Shown: positions 9,309 through 18,429, counted from the stretch's first letter. The stretch: 64,000 bases of DNA from Candidatus Blochmannia sp. SNP (GCF_036549215.1 NZ_CP144371.1:682001-746000), one strand, 5' to 3'. Numbers and translations: made by a program. Notes: generated by a model from the letters alone, not told the origin.

Positions 9309-10052
9309 ATGAAACGTGTTCAGCTTCATATAATAATTATGATCATTATTAGTACTATTATAACTTCCTATACCATTGCTTCTGATCGAACTATGAATTG
9401 CTCTGCCTGTAATCTTTATAAACTTGCTCAAGATAAATTATATAACGCTGATTATAAAGGAGCAGTTCAAGATTTAGTAAATTTACAAAATTTAAGATTG
9501 TTTGATCCTTGTCCACAACAAATTTATTTGGATTTAATTTATGCTTATTATAAATTGAATGATTTCAAATTAGCAAATGATTATATAAAACGTTTTTTTA
9601 AATTGTATCCTAATCATAAACATTTCGATTATGTATTATATATGCATGGCGTAGTCAATATGTGTTTAGATGAAGATAACAAGGCATTAATAAAATATCT
9701 AAATATGAATTGGTTTGACCGTAATCCGATGTATGCGTGTACAGCATTCCATAGTTTTATAAAACTTATTCATAAATATCCGAATAGTCAATATTTTGAA
9801 GATACCTACAGACGCTTAATTTTTCTAAAAAATAGAATAGCTGAGTATGAACTTGCTATTGTAAAGTTTTATGCTAAAAGAAATGCTTATATATCAGTGA
9901 TAGCTCGCGTAGAAAAAATGTTATATCGTTTCCCAGATACTCAAGCAACCCGTAAAGCATTGTATTATATGCAACAAGCTTATCAAAATATATACTTGCC
10001 AGATCAAGCTGACAAAGTAGCTAAAATTATTGCTGCTAATCCAATACATTGA
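9309..10052 (+). CDS. bamD: Outer-membrane assembly factor BamD without a lipobox
   Basis: Essential part of the BAM complex that inserts beta-barrel proteins in the outer membrane. The 247-residue product aligns with E. coli BamD (245 aa) through five TPR-like repeats, with LDLIYAYYK, FIKLIHKYPNSQY and the C-terminal QADKVAKIIAANP all clear. The N-terminus has Lys-Arg and a hydrophobic core (residues 8-24), but no lipobox: E. coli LAGC is replaced by TIA-SDRTMNC, and neither Cys31 nor Cys34 fits a signal peptidase II site. TIA-S looks more like a signal peptidase I site. It is divergent from rluD, as in E. coli. A GGAG lies far upstream (16 nt), so the start is only moderately sure. Confidence 0.93.
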   Translation: MKRVQLHIIIMIIISTIITSYTIASDRTMNCSACNLYKLAQDKLYNADYKGAVQDLVNLQNLRLFDPCPQQIYLDLIYAYYKLNDFKLANDYIKRFFKLYPNHKHFDYVLYMHGVVNMCLDEDNKALIKYLNMNWFDRNPMYACTAFHSFIKLIHKYPNSQYFEDTYRRLIFLKNRIAEYELAIVKFYAKRNAYISVIARVEKMLYRFPDTQATRKALYYMQQAYQNIYLPDQADKVAKIIAANPIH

Positions 10053-10071
10053 TTCAATATGATTTACGAAC

Positions 10072-10111
10072 AATATTCATTGCATTCTATATATAGAATG
10101 CAATGAATATT
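10072..10111. terminator. Perfect 40-nt palindrome after bamD
   Basis: A perfect palindrome (two 20-nt arms, no spacer) begins 19 nt after the bamD stop and lies before pheA. It contains TGCATTC, more GC than its surroundings. A terminator for bamD is the simplest reading, although the T-run after it is poor. In E. coli raiA and the pheL attenuator lie here; both are gone, and I see no Phe-rich leader peptide before pheA. Confidence 0.5.
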
Positions 10112-10237
10112 TAAAATATATATTAATAAAAAGTACTGTATAATATTTATAAATTGGATTTTAATTGTAGAAATATCGTTACAGTGATTGCAATTATTAT
10201 ACAGATATTATCTGTAAACATTAAAATATTACAGTAA

Positions 10238-11116
10238 ATGAGTATTATGATTTATAAATCTATAGTGCATATAGCATTTTTAGGTCCTAAGGGTTCTTAT
10301 TCGCATATTGCTGCTATGCAATATGCGAATTGTCGTTTTGATCAAGTAATAGAATGTAGTTGTCAAAGATTTAATGATATTTTTACTTTAGTAGAATGTC
10401 GTCATGCAGAATATGGCGTAGTTCCTATCGAGAATTCTAATTCTGGATTAATTAATGAAGTATGTGATTTATTACTTCACACTCGATTATTATTAGTAGA
10501 TGAAATTACTATTCCTATAAACCATTGTATATTAGTTAATAATAAAACTGATATAAATCAAATTCAGATTATATATAGTCATCCTCAACCTGTTCAACAA
10601 TGCAGTAAATTTTTGAAATATTTTTCGGCATGGAAAATCGTATTCTGTGAAAGCAGCGCAGCTGCTATGGAAACAGTAGCTAAATTAAATCAATCTAATT
10701 TAGCAGCTTTAGGAAGTATGCAAGGAGGCGCGTTTTATGGATTACATTCATTATTGGCATATAACTTGTCTAATTATCAGAAAAATACAACTAGATTTAT
10801 TATTTTAAAAAATAAAAATATTGAAGTTATCAATAATTCTATAGCCATAAAAACTACAATCATTATCTCTATTAATCAGAAATCAGAAAAATTATGTGAA
10901 ATTTTAAAAATATTACAATTTTATAGTATTAAAACAACTTATTTAAAACCACGGTTTTTATCATATAATAGATCAAACAACATAATTATTATTGAAATTA
11001 TGGCACATATAAATGATATATATACACAACAAGTTTTGATTGAATTACGAAAAATTTCATCTTCATTAAAAATATTAGGTTGTTATCAATGTACATCAAC
11101 TACTAATAAAAATTAA
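10238..11116 (+). CDS. pheA: Prephenate dehydratase, chorismate mutase domain lost
   Basis: Converts prephenate to phenylpyruvate for phenylalanine. E. coli PheA (386 aa) is a fusion of chorismate mutase, dehydratase and an ACT regulatory domain. This 292-residue product starts just before HIAFLGPKGSYSH, so the first ~100 residues (the mutase) are absent. Dehydratase motifs are intact, including PIENSNSG and the catalytic TTRF at 184-187. In the ACT domain the Phe-binding motifs GALV and ESRP of E. coli are EKLC (217-220) and KPRF (237-240), so feedback inhibition is probably lost. Chorismate mutase activity would come from TyrA. The gene is convergent with aroF-tyrA as in E. coli. No clear ribosome binding site. 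Confidence 0.95.
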   Translation: MSIMIYKSIVHIAFLGPKGSYSHIAAMQYANCRFDQVIECSCQRFNDIFTLVECRHAEYGVVPIENSNSGLINEVCDLLLHTRLLLVDEITIPINHCILVNNKTDINQIQIIYSHPQPVQQCSKFLKYFSAWKIVFCESSAAAMETVAKLNQSNLAALGSMQGGAFYGLHSLLAYNLSNYQKNTTRFIILKNKNIEVINNSIAIKTTIIISINQKSEKLCEILKILQFYSIKTTYLKPRFLSYNRSNNIIIIEIMAHINDIYTQQVLIELRKISSSLKILGCYQCTSTTNKN

Positions 11117-11438
11117 AAACAGCAATAAAAAATAAATTTATATACTATTTTATATAGTAAATTCATATATAAATATTTTTTTGAATAACGATAATATACG
11201 TGTTATTTTTACGTGAGACTGTATGCAGTTGTAAATGATAGGCAATTATGTGTTATTGTTAACAAACATGGATGTCGAATATAAGAATGTACATATTATT
11301 ATTATACATATAAAACAATATCTTAAATTTTAAACAATTGATTTTTATATAGTAGATTATTAATCTAGATAAATATAATTTTTAATAAAAATAATTATAA
11401 AAATTAGTCAATGTCATTTAGATTATTAACTTTGTGTA
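11117..11438. other. Gene-free gap between convergent pheA and tyrA
   Basis: 322 nt of AT-rich DNA between two gene ends. There is only a weak six-pair hairpin near 11143-11159 that might end transcription. I see no coding potential and no other structure. Confidence 0.5.
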
Positions 11439-12560
11439 TTATTTTTGCATGTGATTAATTTGACGTAATATTTTACGACTTTCTATAAAAAAAAGATCAG
11501 TATATATACCAAGCCAATTTTGAATTTTTTTAAATTGATCAATGAATTCTTGTTTTTTATTTTGTTCTAGTAATGTTAGAATTCTGCCTAGTCTCCTGTA
11601 ATAACGTTTGATTAATATTAAATTATTTTCTGAAGTCATTATGATATCTGCATATAATTGTGGATCTTGAGCAAATAACCGTCCTATTGTTATTAATTTT
11701 AATCGAAATATTGGAGAAGAAAGAGATAGTATTTTTTTTAAATCAATGTTTTCTTTTAATAAATAATATCCTGCTATAAAAGTAATAAAATGACATAATC
11801 CTTGTGTTAGACTCATATATCGGTCATGTTCTATTATATTGCAAAAATATAATTTTGCCCCCCATAATCGTATTTGTTCCAATAACCATTGATATGCTTC
11901 TGGATAACGTCCTTCACAGCAAATTACTACTTGTTTCACCATGCTACCGTGATCTGGATTAAACATAGGATGTAATCCCAAAACTGGCCCGCTATGCGCA
12001 GCTAATATAGCATTTAAGGATATTTTTTTTATAGATGATAAATCTACTATAATACAGTTATGAGGTAAATATGGTAATTTACAAACAACATTAGCAACCA
12101 AATGAATGGGAACACTGATTACCACCATTCCAGCATTTGTTAGCATTGATTCTGCATTAGTCCAATCATTTTTATCTAAAATTTGTACTTTATACCCTGA
12201 TAAAGTTAGCATTTTATAAAAAAATTGCCCCATTTTGCCATTTCCTCCAATTATAACAATTGGGCCTAAATTCGGACATAATGTTTTAAATCCTTTTTCA
12301 TTTTCATTGCAATAAGATTCACTTATGACACGACGTAATATATCTTCTATTAAGTCTGGGGAAATACCTAATTTTATTGCTTCTTTCCTTCGACAAGCTA
12401 CTATTATTTCCTCTCTATCTTGAGCATAAATAAATAATCCATAACGACTTTTTATCTCTCCTACTTTGGAGACTAAAGAAAGTCGTTTAGATAAAAGTTT
12501 TAATAAATCTTGATCTACTTTATCAATTTTTTTTCGTAAAATATTCAGTTCCTCTATCAT
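11439..12560 (-). CDS. tyrA: Chorismate mutase / prephenate dehydrogenase
   Basis: Bifunctional enzyme for tyrosine: chorismate to prephenate, then NAD-dependent oxidation to hydroxyphenylpyruvate. Exactly E. coli length (373 aa). Residues 1-90 are the AroQ-type mutase ([19 protein letters not shown]). The NAD-binding GGNGKMG is near residue 105, the catalytic His is in LGLHPMF (197) and the prephenate-binding Arg in GRLFAQDP (294). Because PheA has lost its mutase domain, this is the only chorismate mutase visible in the window and would serve both branches. It overlaps aroF by 4 nt (ATGA), so the two are translationally coupled. Confidence 0.97.
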   Translation of the reverse strand: MIEELNILRKKIDKVDQDLLKLLSKRLSLVSKVGEIKSRYGLFIYAQDREEIIVACRRKEAIKLGISPDLIEDILRRVISESYCNENEKGFKTLCPNLGPIVIIGGNGKMGQFFYKMLTLSGYKVQILDKNDWTNAESMLTNAGMVVISVPIHLVANVVCKLPYLPHNCIIVDLSSIKKISLNAILAAHSGPVLGLHPMFNPDHGSMVKQVVICCEGRYPEAYQWLLEQIRLWGAKLYFCNIIEHDRYMSLTQGLCHFITFIAGYYLLKENIDLKKILSLSSPIFRLKLITIGRLFAQDPQLYADIIMTSENNLILIKRYYRRLGRILTLLEQNKKQEFIDQFKKIQNWLGIYTDLFFIESRKILRQINHMQK

Positions 12561-13654
12561 GCCATTTCGGCTCCTGATATACGCTTTATAAGAAATGGTT
12601 TTAATTCCTTATATAAATTATATAGTAAGTGTTGAGTTGTTTCCCAGTCTATACAAGCGTCGGTGACTGATACCCCATACTGCACTGTAGAAGATGAAGA
12701 TGATAAATTTATAGATTGATTCCCAGAGTGAATATAACTTTCAATCATTAAACCGATAATAGAACGGTTTCCATATTTAATTTGATCTGAAATAGATTGT
12801 GCTACATTAGTCTGACGACGATAATCTTTATTAGAATTGCCATGGCTGCAATCTATCATTAATGCCAATGGTAATAATCCTTCTGATTCTCTTATTTTTT
12901 TTTCACAGCAGATAACATCTGCTGGATGGTAATTAGGATGTTTGCCTCCGCGCAAAATTATATGAGCATTAGGATTGCCTTTTGTATGTAGTAAACATAC
13001 TTGACCCAATTGATTAATACTAATATAGCAATGAGGCATCATTGCAGCACGTATTGCGTTAATTGCATTAGAAAAATTACCGTTAGTACTATTTTTAAAT
13101 CCTATAGGAGTGTTCAATCCAGAAGCTATTTCTCGATGTATTTGCGATTCTGTAGTACGTGCTCCGATAGATGACCAACTGAAGAGTTCTCCAATATATT
13201 GGGGAATATTTGGATTCAATACTTCAGTAGCAAGTGGTAATCCAATTTTTATTAATTGCACCAGCAGATTTCGAGCGGTTTTTAATCCTAATTCAATATC
13301 GTTAGAACCATTCATATACGGATCGTTAATTAGACCTTTCCAGCCGATATTAGTACGAGGTTTTTCTAAATATACTCGCATAACTATATATAGTTGATCC
13401 TGTAAATCTATTGATAAAGTTTTTAATTTATTGGCATACTCGAAAGTAGCATTAACATCGTGGATAGAGCAAGGACCACATATTACTAAAAAACGTGGAT
13501 CACGTCTATGAATAATATTCACAATTATATTTTGAGAATCAACAATGGTCTGTTGCTCTATATGCGTTATAGGAAATTGATTTTTTAATTGTTCAGGAGT
13601 AATTATTGGGTACATATTGCAAGTATAGATACTATTACGTTCATTGTTCTGCAT
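12557..13654 (-). CDS. aroF: DAHP synthase, AroF (tyrosine-type) isozyme
   Basis: First step of the shikimate pathway: phosphoenolpyruvate plus erythrose 4-phosphate to DAHP. The 365-residue product matches E. coli AroF (356 aa), with GPCSIHD, the metal Cys in it, [22 protein letters not shown] and DCSHGNS. I start at the second ATG (13654): it aligns with the E. coli start and has AAGG 8 nt before it, while the ATG at 13684 has none. With this numbering residue 147 is Asn where E. coli AroF has Asp (Asp146 in AroG, whose D146N mutant is feedback resistant), and Asn8 is Ser. P148 and Q152 are kept. It is operonic with tyrA as in E. coli; no TyrR box was recognised. Confidence 0.96.
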   Translation of the reverse strand: MQNNERNSIYTCNMYPIITPEQLKNQFPITHIEQQTIVDSQNIIVNIIHRRDPRFLVICGPCSIHDVNATFEYANKLKTLSIDLQDQLYIVMRVYLEKPRTNIGWKGLINDPYMNGSNDIELGLKTARNLLVQLIKIGLPLATEVLNPNIPQYIGELFSWSSIGARTTESQIHREIASGLNTPIGFKNSTNGNFSNAINAIRAAMMPHCYISINQLGQVCLLHTKGNPNAHIILRGGKHPNYHPADVICCEKKIRESEGLLPLALMIDCSHGNSNKDYRRQTNVAQSISDQIKYGNRSIIGLMIESYIHSGNQSINLSSSSSTVQYGVSVTDACIDWETTQHLLYNLYKELKPFLIKRISGAEMA

Positions 13655-14044
13655 ATTATTAACCTTAATATAATAAGATGTCATAGTTTACGAATCTATA
13701 ATACTAAATAATCAATTAAAAGTGATGATATGTAGCTATATTATGATACACATATAAAACTAATGTAAATATAGTTTTATATCATAATCGTTAATAAATT
13801 ATTATAAATTGATTAATTGAATTTATTTAATTTTTTAATTTATTCGAGGTTCTATTAATAATAAGTTGTTGTTCTATATGATAGATTATTGATGTAATTT
13901 AATTAAAATTAAGATTTATATATATAGTACACATTATATTATGTTATTTTTAGTACTGTGTTATATATAATGGGTGATTATTATAATTTAAAGCCTGATC
14001 GATAATTAAAGTAAATAATAATTATAAGATATTCAATTTAGTGG
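13655..14044. other. Gene-free gap upstream of aroF
   Basis: About 390 nt between aroF and the end of the rplS operon. It contains an interrupted hairpin at 13740-13788 (outer 8-bp stem ATTATGAT/ATCATAAT, inner 9-bp stem, 6-nt bulge), 86 nt before the aroF start, which could be a leader element. No TyrR-type box (TGTAAA-N6-TTTACA) is visible. Nothing else is recognised. Confidence 0.4.
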
Positions 14045-14080
14045 TAAATATTAATATATTATGAAATATATTAATATTTA
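14045..14080 (-). terminator. Terminator hairpin after rplS
   Basis: Perfect 16-bp stem (14045-14060 with 14065-14080) and a 4-nt loop, starting 17 nt after the rplS stop codon on the minus strand. It has no strong T-run, but its position at the end of the rpsP-rimM-trmD-rplS operon makes a transcript-end role likely. Confidence 0.5.
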
Positions 14081-14097
14081 ATAAGATGAAAAGTATT

Positions 14098-14454
14098 TTA
14101 TGGATTTGTACGTACTTTTACTTTAATACGTGCAGATTTTCCGCTAAGATTACGTAAATAATATAATTTAGCACGGCGAACAAAACCAAATCGGTTAATT
14201 TTAATTTCTTTAATAATAGGAGAATGTGTTTGAAAAACGCGTTCTACACCTTCTCCGCTAGAAATTTTTCTTACAGTAAATGAAGAATGTAATCCACGAT
14301 TTTTAATCGCGATAACGACACCTTCAAAAGTTTGTAAACGTTTTTTATTGTTTTCTATGACCCAGGTCTTAACCTCTATCGTATCACCTGAATGTAAGTG
14401 AGGTATATTTTTTTTTATTTGTTTTTGTTCGAAATTATTTATTAATTTATACAT
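14098..14454 (-). CDS. rplS: 50S ribosomal protein L19
   Basis: L19, at the 30S-50S interface. 118 residues against 115 in E. coli, with [22 protein letters not shown] and [14 protein letters not shown] as in the family. The ATG is 4 nt after the trmD stop; last gene of the rpsP-rimM-trmD-rplS operon, followed by a hairpin. Confidence 0.98.
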   Translation of the reverse strand: MYKLINNFEQKQIKKNIPHLHSGDTIEVKTWVIENNKKRLQTFEGVVIAIKNRGLHSSFTVRKISSGEGVERVFQTHSPIIKEIKINRFGFVRRAKLYYLRNLSGKSARIKVKVRTNP

Positions 14455-14458
14455 TATG

Positions 14459-15229
14459 TTATTTCCCTAATTCTTTTTCTTTCAATGATAAAAAGTACTC
14501 ATTTTTAAATTCAGCAAGCAACTCTTTTTCTTTATTAGTTAATTGTATATCATTAAGCAAATCTGGTCTTTTAATCCAAGTACGACCTAAAGCTTGTTTT
14601 TGTCTCCAACGAACAATATTGTTATGATTTCCTGATAATAATACTGATGGCACTTTCATTCCTTCAAAAACTTTTGGTCGTGTATAATGTGGACAATCTA
14701 ATTTTCCTTTAGAAAAAGAATCCGATTCTTTTGAATCTTGATTGCCTAGCACACCAGGAATAACTCTAGACATAGTATCTATTAATACCATTGCGGCTAA
14801 TTCTCCCCCACTAAGGATATAATCTCCTATAGACCATTCTTCATCAATTTCTGTTTGAATTAATCTTTCATCAATACCTTGATATCTACCACAAACTAAA
14901 ATTAGTTTTTGATACTCAGATGCGAATTTACGCACGTACTGCTGATTTAGTCTTTTTCCTTGAGGAGAAAGATAAATTATTTTAATATTATTTCCTAATT
15001 CATTTTTAGCTTGATTAATTGCATTTTTTAAAGGTTCAATCATCATTAACATACCCGGTCCTCCTCCATAAGGACGGTCATCTACATTGTAGTGTTGATT
15101 ATGTGTGAATGCGCGCGGGTTCCATAGTGTTATCGAAATAATACCATTTTGAATTGATCGACCTATTATTCCATGGTTAATAATAGGACTAAACATTTCT
15201 GGAAATAAAGTAATTATACCAAACCACAT
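14459..15229 (-). CDS. trmD: tRNA (guanine37-N1)-methyltransferase
   Basis: Methylates G37 next to the anticodon in tRNAs reading CNN/GGG codons, using S-adenosylmethionine; this prevents +1 frameshifting. The 256-residue product keeps the trefoil-knot SAM site ([24 protein letters not shown] near 133-145) and the [19 protein letters not shown] segment. Its length matches E. coli (255 aa). It lies in the standard operon between rimM and rplS. Secure. Confidence 0.98.
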   Translation of the reverse strand: MWFGIITLFPEMFSPIINHGIIGRSIQNGIISITLWNPRAFTHNQHYNVDDRPYGGGPGMLMMIEPLKNAINQAKNELGNNIKIIYLSPQGKRLNQQYVRKFASEYQKLILVCGRYQGIDERLIQTEIDEEWSIGDYILSGGELAAMVLIDTMSRVIPGVLGNQDSKESDSFSKGKLDCPHYTRPKVFEGMKVPSVLLSGNHNNIVRWRQKQALGRTWIKRPDLLNDIQLTNKEKELLAEFKNEYFLSLKEKELGK

Positions 15230-15258
15230 ATTTTATAAAATTTCAATTTCATGAGTCA

Positions 15259-15810
15259 TTAAAAATTAGGATCCCAATCTACAGTTACAGTGCGTATAAC
15301 AAGATCAACATTTTTGATAACTTTCTTTATAAGAAAAGGAATAAGACAATTTTTTATTCCAGTAAATTTATTTTGATACATTTTTACCACTAAAACATCA
15401 TTTGCTGTAGTTTCTATTATACTAATAATATTCCCTAAAAAAATTCCTTTTACTGTAATTACTGTGCAACCTATTAAATCTTTCCAATAATATTCATCAG
15501 CATTTAGATGAGGGAATTGTGTTTCATCTATAATCATTTCACAATGATTTAATAATTGAGCAGATTCCCTATTTGATATTTCTCGTATTTTGGCGATATA
15601 ACGTTTTCCAAGTAATCTCCATTCATCTAAATAAATTGATTTCCATGTAGATTGGATTATGACGTAATACGGATTATAAAAAAATATATTGTCACTTTTT
15701 TCAGTAAAAGATTGGATTCGTATCCACCCTAACACACCATATGCGCCTACAATTTTTCCTATTACTATGGGATTAGTAATAGGTGATGTTCCCGTAATTT
15801 TTTTTTTCAT
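15259..15810 (-). CDS. rimM: 16S rRNA processing / 30S maturation protein RimM
   Basis: Late 30S assembly factor that binds S19 and helps form the 30S head. 183 residues, close to E. coli RimM (182). The N-terminal barrel begins VIGKIVGAYGVLGWIRIQSFT, and the PRC-barrel half has YYWKDLIGCTV. The start codon is followed by a run of ten A (MKKK), an intact slippery tract. It lies 17 nt after rpsP. Confidence 0.97.
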   Translation of the reverse strand: MKKKITGTSPITNPIVIGKIVGAYGVLGWIRIQSFTEKSDNIFFYNPYYVIIQSTWKSIYLDEWRLLGKRYIAKIREISNRESAQLLNHCEMIIDETQFPHLNADEYYWKDLIGCTVITVKGIFLGNIISIIETTANDVLVVKMYQNKFTGIKNCLIPFLIKKVIKNVDLVIRTVTVDWDPNF

Positions 15811-15826
15811 ATTTCACATTGAATGA

Positions 15827-16066
15827 TTATTCATAAATTTTTATTAATTTTAAAACACGTTTAGATGGAGCTGCTCCTTTATGTAACCAATATTTTACTC
15901 GTTCTATATTTATATGTAAGTTTTTATTGTTTCCAAATTTAATTGGATTAAAGAATCCGATACGCTCAATAAAGCGACCATCACGTGCGTTTCTACTATC
16001 AGTAACAACTACGTGATAAAAAGGAGCTTTCTTATAGCCTCCTCGTGCTAATCTAATTCTTACCAT
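15827..16066 (-). CDS. rpsP: 30S ribosomal protein S16
   Basis: S16 of the 30S body. 79 residues (E. coli 82): [20 protein letters not shown], then [19 protein letters not shown], typical of the family. I start at the ATG at 16066, the conserved family start; an upstream in-frame ATG (16075) sits inside the AGG ribosome-binding region. First gene of the rpsP-rimM-trmD-rplS operon. The C-terminus is slightly short. Confidence 0.97.
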   Translation of the reverse strand: MVRIRLARGGYKKAPFYHVVVTDSRNARDGRFIERIGFFNPIKFGNNKNLHINIERVKYWLHKGAAPSKRVLKLIKIYE

Positions 16067-16131
16067 AGATAACATACCTGAATTGAAAATTAAAAGTAAT
16101 CAGACTTGTGATACATGCATGATATATAATC

Positions 16132-16152
16132 TATATACTAAGTTAGTATATA
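16132..16152 (-). terminator. Small hairpin after ffh
   Basis: A 9-bp perfect stem with a 3-nt loop, 8 nt after the ffh stop and before rpsP. Its position suggests a terminator or attenuator. AT-only stems of this size also occur by chance here. Confidence 0.3.
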
Positions 16153-16160
16153 AATCATGT

Positions 16161-17522
16161 TTAACCAATTGTAAATTTAGATGATATTTTGTTTTTTAAC
16201 GTACGTATTACTCGAAATACTTCATTTTTATTTATTTTTTGTATTGTAATACGTATATAATTAAATTTATTGAGTAATTTATTAACATCTTGTATGTGTA
16301 CTCCAGATCCATTGGCGATACGTTTTTTTCTAGATCCTTTAATTATATCTGGATTGAAACGTTCTTCAATGGTCATAGAGTTAATTATAGCTTCTATATG
16401 TGTAAATGTATTATCATGAGTATATGATTGAATATCATTCAATTTAATTCCTAAATTAGAAGGTAACTTGCTTATTATTTTATTGATTCCTCCCATATTA
16501 CGTATTTGTTTTATATAACCTAAAAAGTCATATAAATTAAAATCTGTATTATTTTTATCAATATATTTTTTTTCCTTAACCCATTCTACTTTATTTTCAA
16601 TATCTTCGATTAATGAAAGTATGTCACCCATTCCAAGTATACGACCAGCTATTCTGTATGAATTAAAAGGTTCTAATTCGTCAATTTTTTCTCCTGTTCC
16701 TATAAATTTTATAGGTTTTCCAGTAAGATATTTAATAGATAGAGCTACACCTCCACGTGAATCTCCATCTAATTTAGTTAAGATAATTCCAGTTAATGGT
16801 AAAGTTTTATTAAATATATTTATGCTATTAATAGCTACTTGTCCAATCATAGAATCTATAACAAATAAAGTTTCTACTGGATTAATAGTATTATGAATCT
16901 CAGATAGTTCTGAAAGTAAAGTACAATCTGTATCTAAACAACCAGCAGTATCTATTAGCAGAACATCATAAGATAATGACTTCGACGCGATAATTGCGGT
17001 TTTAGCGATATCAATTGGTTTATTGTTAGCATTATAATTTGAAAAAAAATTAATATCTTCAGAAGATACTAATGTTTTTAGTTGTTGTAGACCCGCTGGT
17101 CTATATATATCAGTTGATACCACTAATATTTTTTTATTTTTTTTATCTTTTAAATATTTCGCAAGTTTTCCAACAGTAGTAGTTTTACCAGAACCTTGTA
17201 AGCCCACTATTAATATTAGTGAGGGTACTTGGGTATGTAAATTTAAATCATGTAGTCCTTCACCCATAATTTTTACTAAAGAGGCGTGCATGATTTTAAT
17301 TAATTCTTGACCTGGAGTTAAATGTTTATTTATATTCTTTCCAATTATTCCTTCTTTGACTTTATTAATAAAACTGTGTACGACAGATAACGCAACATCG
17401 CCTTCTAATAAAGAAACTTTAACTGTATTCAAAGTGTCTTGAATATTTTTTTCTGTTAAGCGTCCAGAACCAACAATATTACGTACTGATTGTGATATTT
17501 TTTTGGATAAGTTTTCAAACAT
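16161..17522 (-). CDS. ffh: Signal recognition particle protein Ffh with methionine-poor M domain
   Basis: GTPase that binds signal sequences on the ribosome and docks with FtsY; partner of 4.5S RNA. 453 residues, the E. coli length. N and G domains are normal: GLQGSGKTT near 107, DTAGCLD, TKLDGDSRGG. The RNA-binding KGSRKKRIANGSG of the M domain is kept. The methionine 'bristles' that line the signal-peptide groove are almost gone: after NMGG and NSMT there is not one Met to the end, where E. coli has more than a dozen; they are Ile, Val, Phe or Lys. It precedes rpsP as in E. coli. Confidence 0.97.
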   Translation of the reverse strand: MFENLSKKISQSVRNIVGSGRLTEKNIQDTLNTVKVSLLEGDVALSVVHSFINKVKEGIIGKNINKHLTPGQELIKIMHASLVKIMGEGLHDLNLHTQVPSLILIVGLQGSGKTTTVGKLAKYLKDKKNKKILVVSTDIYRPAGLQQLKTLVSSEDINFFSNYNANNKPIDIAKTAIIASKSLSYDVLLIDTAGCLDTDCTLLSELSEIHNTINPVETLFVIDSMIGQVAINSINIFNKTLPLTGIILTKLDGDSRGGVALSIKYLTGKPIKFIGTGEKIDELEPFNSYRIAGRILGMGDILSLIEDIENKVEWVKEKKYIDKNNTDFNLYDFLGYIKQIRNMGGINKIISKLPSNLGIKLNDIQSYTHDNTFTHIEAIINSMTIEERFNPDIIKGSRKKRIANGSGVHIQDVNKLLNKFNYIRITIQKINKNEVFRVIRTLKNKISSKFTIG

Positions 17523-17708
17523 TTTTGTTACTCAAATTAAAGTAAATATTATAATAAATTCAACTATAAAATTATAATAAGTAATTATTAAACACAATTA
17601 TTAATATTTCTATGTTATTTAATAACAACCAAAATCAATAGTATTATTTATTCAATTAGCATTGAACTGTTATTTTTTGATGTGCGCAAAACCAAAGTAC
17701 TACATAAA

Positions 17709-17782
17709 TACACCCGAGAGGATTCGAACCTCCGATCTCTCGGTTCGTAGCCGAGTGCTCTATCCAATTGAGCTACGGGTGC
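17709..17782 (-). tRNA. argQ: tRNA-Arg (anticodon ACG)
   Basis: A 74-nt cloverleaf with anticodon loop CTACGAA on stem CTCGG/CCGAG. Acceptor stem GCACCCG pairs with CGGGTGT, so the first pair is G1-U72 rather than G-C. Discriminator A, no encoded CCA. It would read CGU/CGC/CGA after A34-to-inosine editing. The single survivor of the argVYZQ array beside serV. Confidence 0.95.
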
Positions 17783-17798
17783 ACACTATTTCCGTTAA

Positions 17799-17889
17799 CA
17801 GTGAGGGAGGGATTCGAACCCTCGATACAGCGCTAAAACTATATACTCCCTTAGCAGGGGAGTGCCTTCAGCCTCTCGGCCACCTCACC
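17799..17889 (-). tRNA. serV: tRNA-Ser (anticodon GCT)
   Basis: A 91-nt class II tRNA with a long variable arm. The anticodon loop CTGCTAA lies on stem CTCCC/GGGAG. Acceptor GGTGAGG pairs with CCTCACT, giving a G1-U72 first pair; discriminator G as in serine tRNAs. No CCA encoded. The serV-argQ-csrA-alaS neighbourhood is as in E. coli. Confidence 0.95.
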
Positions 17890-18038
17890 GAATATCTTTA
17901 TTTATTTTCTTCATTAATTTTTTATTTTTATAATCAAAAAATTTTCTGTTACATTACGTTGTTTTTACATAATTTACAACTAAATTTTTAATTACAAAAT
18001 TATTATTTGTACAGAAAATTTATTTGAAAATAATAAAT

Positions 18039-18224
18039 TTAGCATAAAGTTTGTTGTGATTTTTCAGCTTTAATACGTTGATAAATTTCTTCTCGGTGTA
18101 TAGATATTTCTTTAGGAGCATTTACACCAATACGGACCTGGTTCCCTTTAATACCTAATACAGTTACTGTAATCTCATCTCCGATGATAAGAGTTTCACC
18201 AACTCGTCGAGTTAGAATAAGCAT
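18039..18224 (-). CDS. csrA: Carbon storage regulator CsrA
   Basis: RNA-binding dimer that represses or activates translation by binding GGA motifs in mRNA leaders. The 61 residues match E. coli Csr[41 protein letters not shown], split here by family blocks, with the RNA-contacting L4/R6 region and R44-type VHREE intact. An AAGGAG site lies 6-7 nt before the ATG. It sits downstream of alaS, as in E. coli. Keeping a global regulator in so reduced a genome is notable; its antagonist RNAs were not looked for outside the window. Confidence 0.97.
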   Translation of the reverse strand: MLILTRRVGETLIIGDEITVTVLGIKGNQVRIGVNAPKEISIHREEIYQRIKAEKSQQTLC

Positions 18225-18395
18225 CCTTTACTCCTTGAAAAATTCAAATAGCCGTAATTTTGAACGTTTTTACTGTTTTTACAATATTTAACAACATGAA
18301 ATAAGTATCTTTATGTGATACTTTAATTATGTTATATATTCTTAATACCTTGTTTTAATAATATATAAATAGTTTTGTTTAAAATAATTTAAATA

Positions 18396-18429
18396 TATTA
18401 CATAATTATTTATAGTATATTATGTAATA
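18396..18429 (-). terminator. Hairpin at the alaS 3' end
   Basis: An 11-bp perfect stem (18396-18406 with 18419-18429) and 12-nt loop overlapping the last codons and stop of alaS (stop at 18410-18412). Possible terminator, low certainty. Confidence 0.3.

Noticed and set aside
11439..12560. TyrA Arg256 replaced by Cys (GLCHF for ALRHF) as possible loss of prephenate binding
   Set aside because: The residues I can assign to catalysis and prephenate binding (His197, Arg294) are conserved; I know no firm role for position 256.
17662..17991. Plus-strand open frame of 109 codons with a protein-like string (TPERIRTSDLSVRSRVLYP, GGIRTLDTA)
   Set aside because: It lies over the antisense of tRNA-Arg and tRNA-Ser; this peptide is the well-known false translation of tRNA genes.
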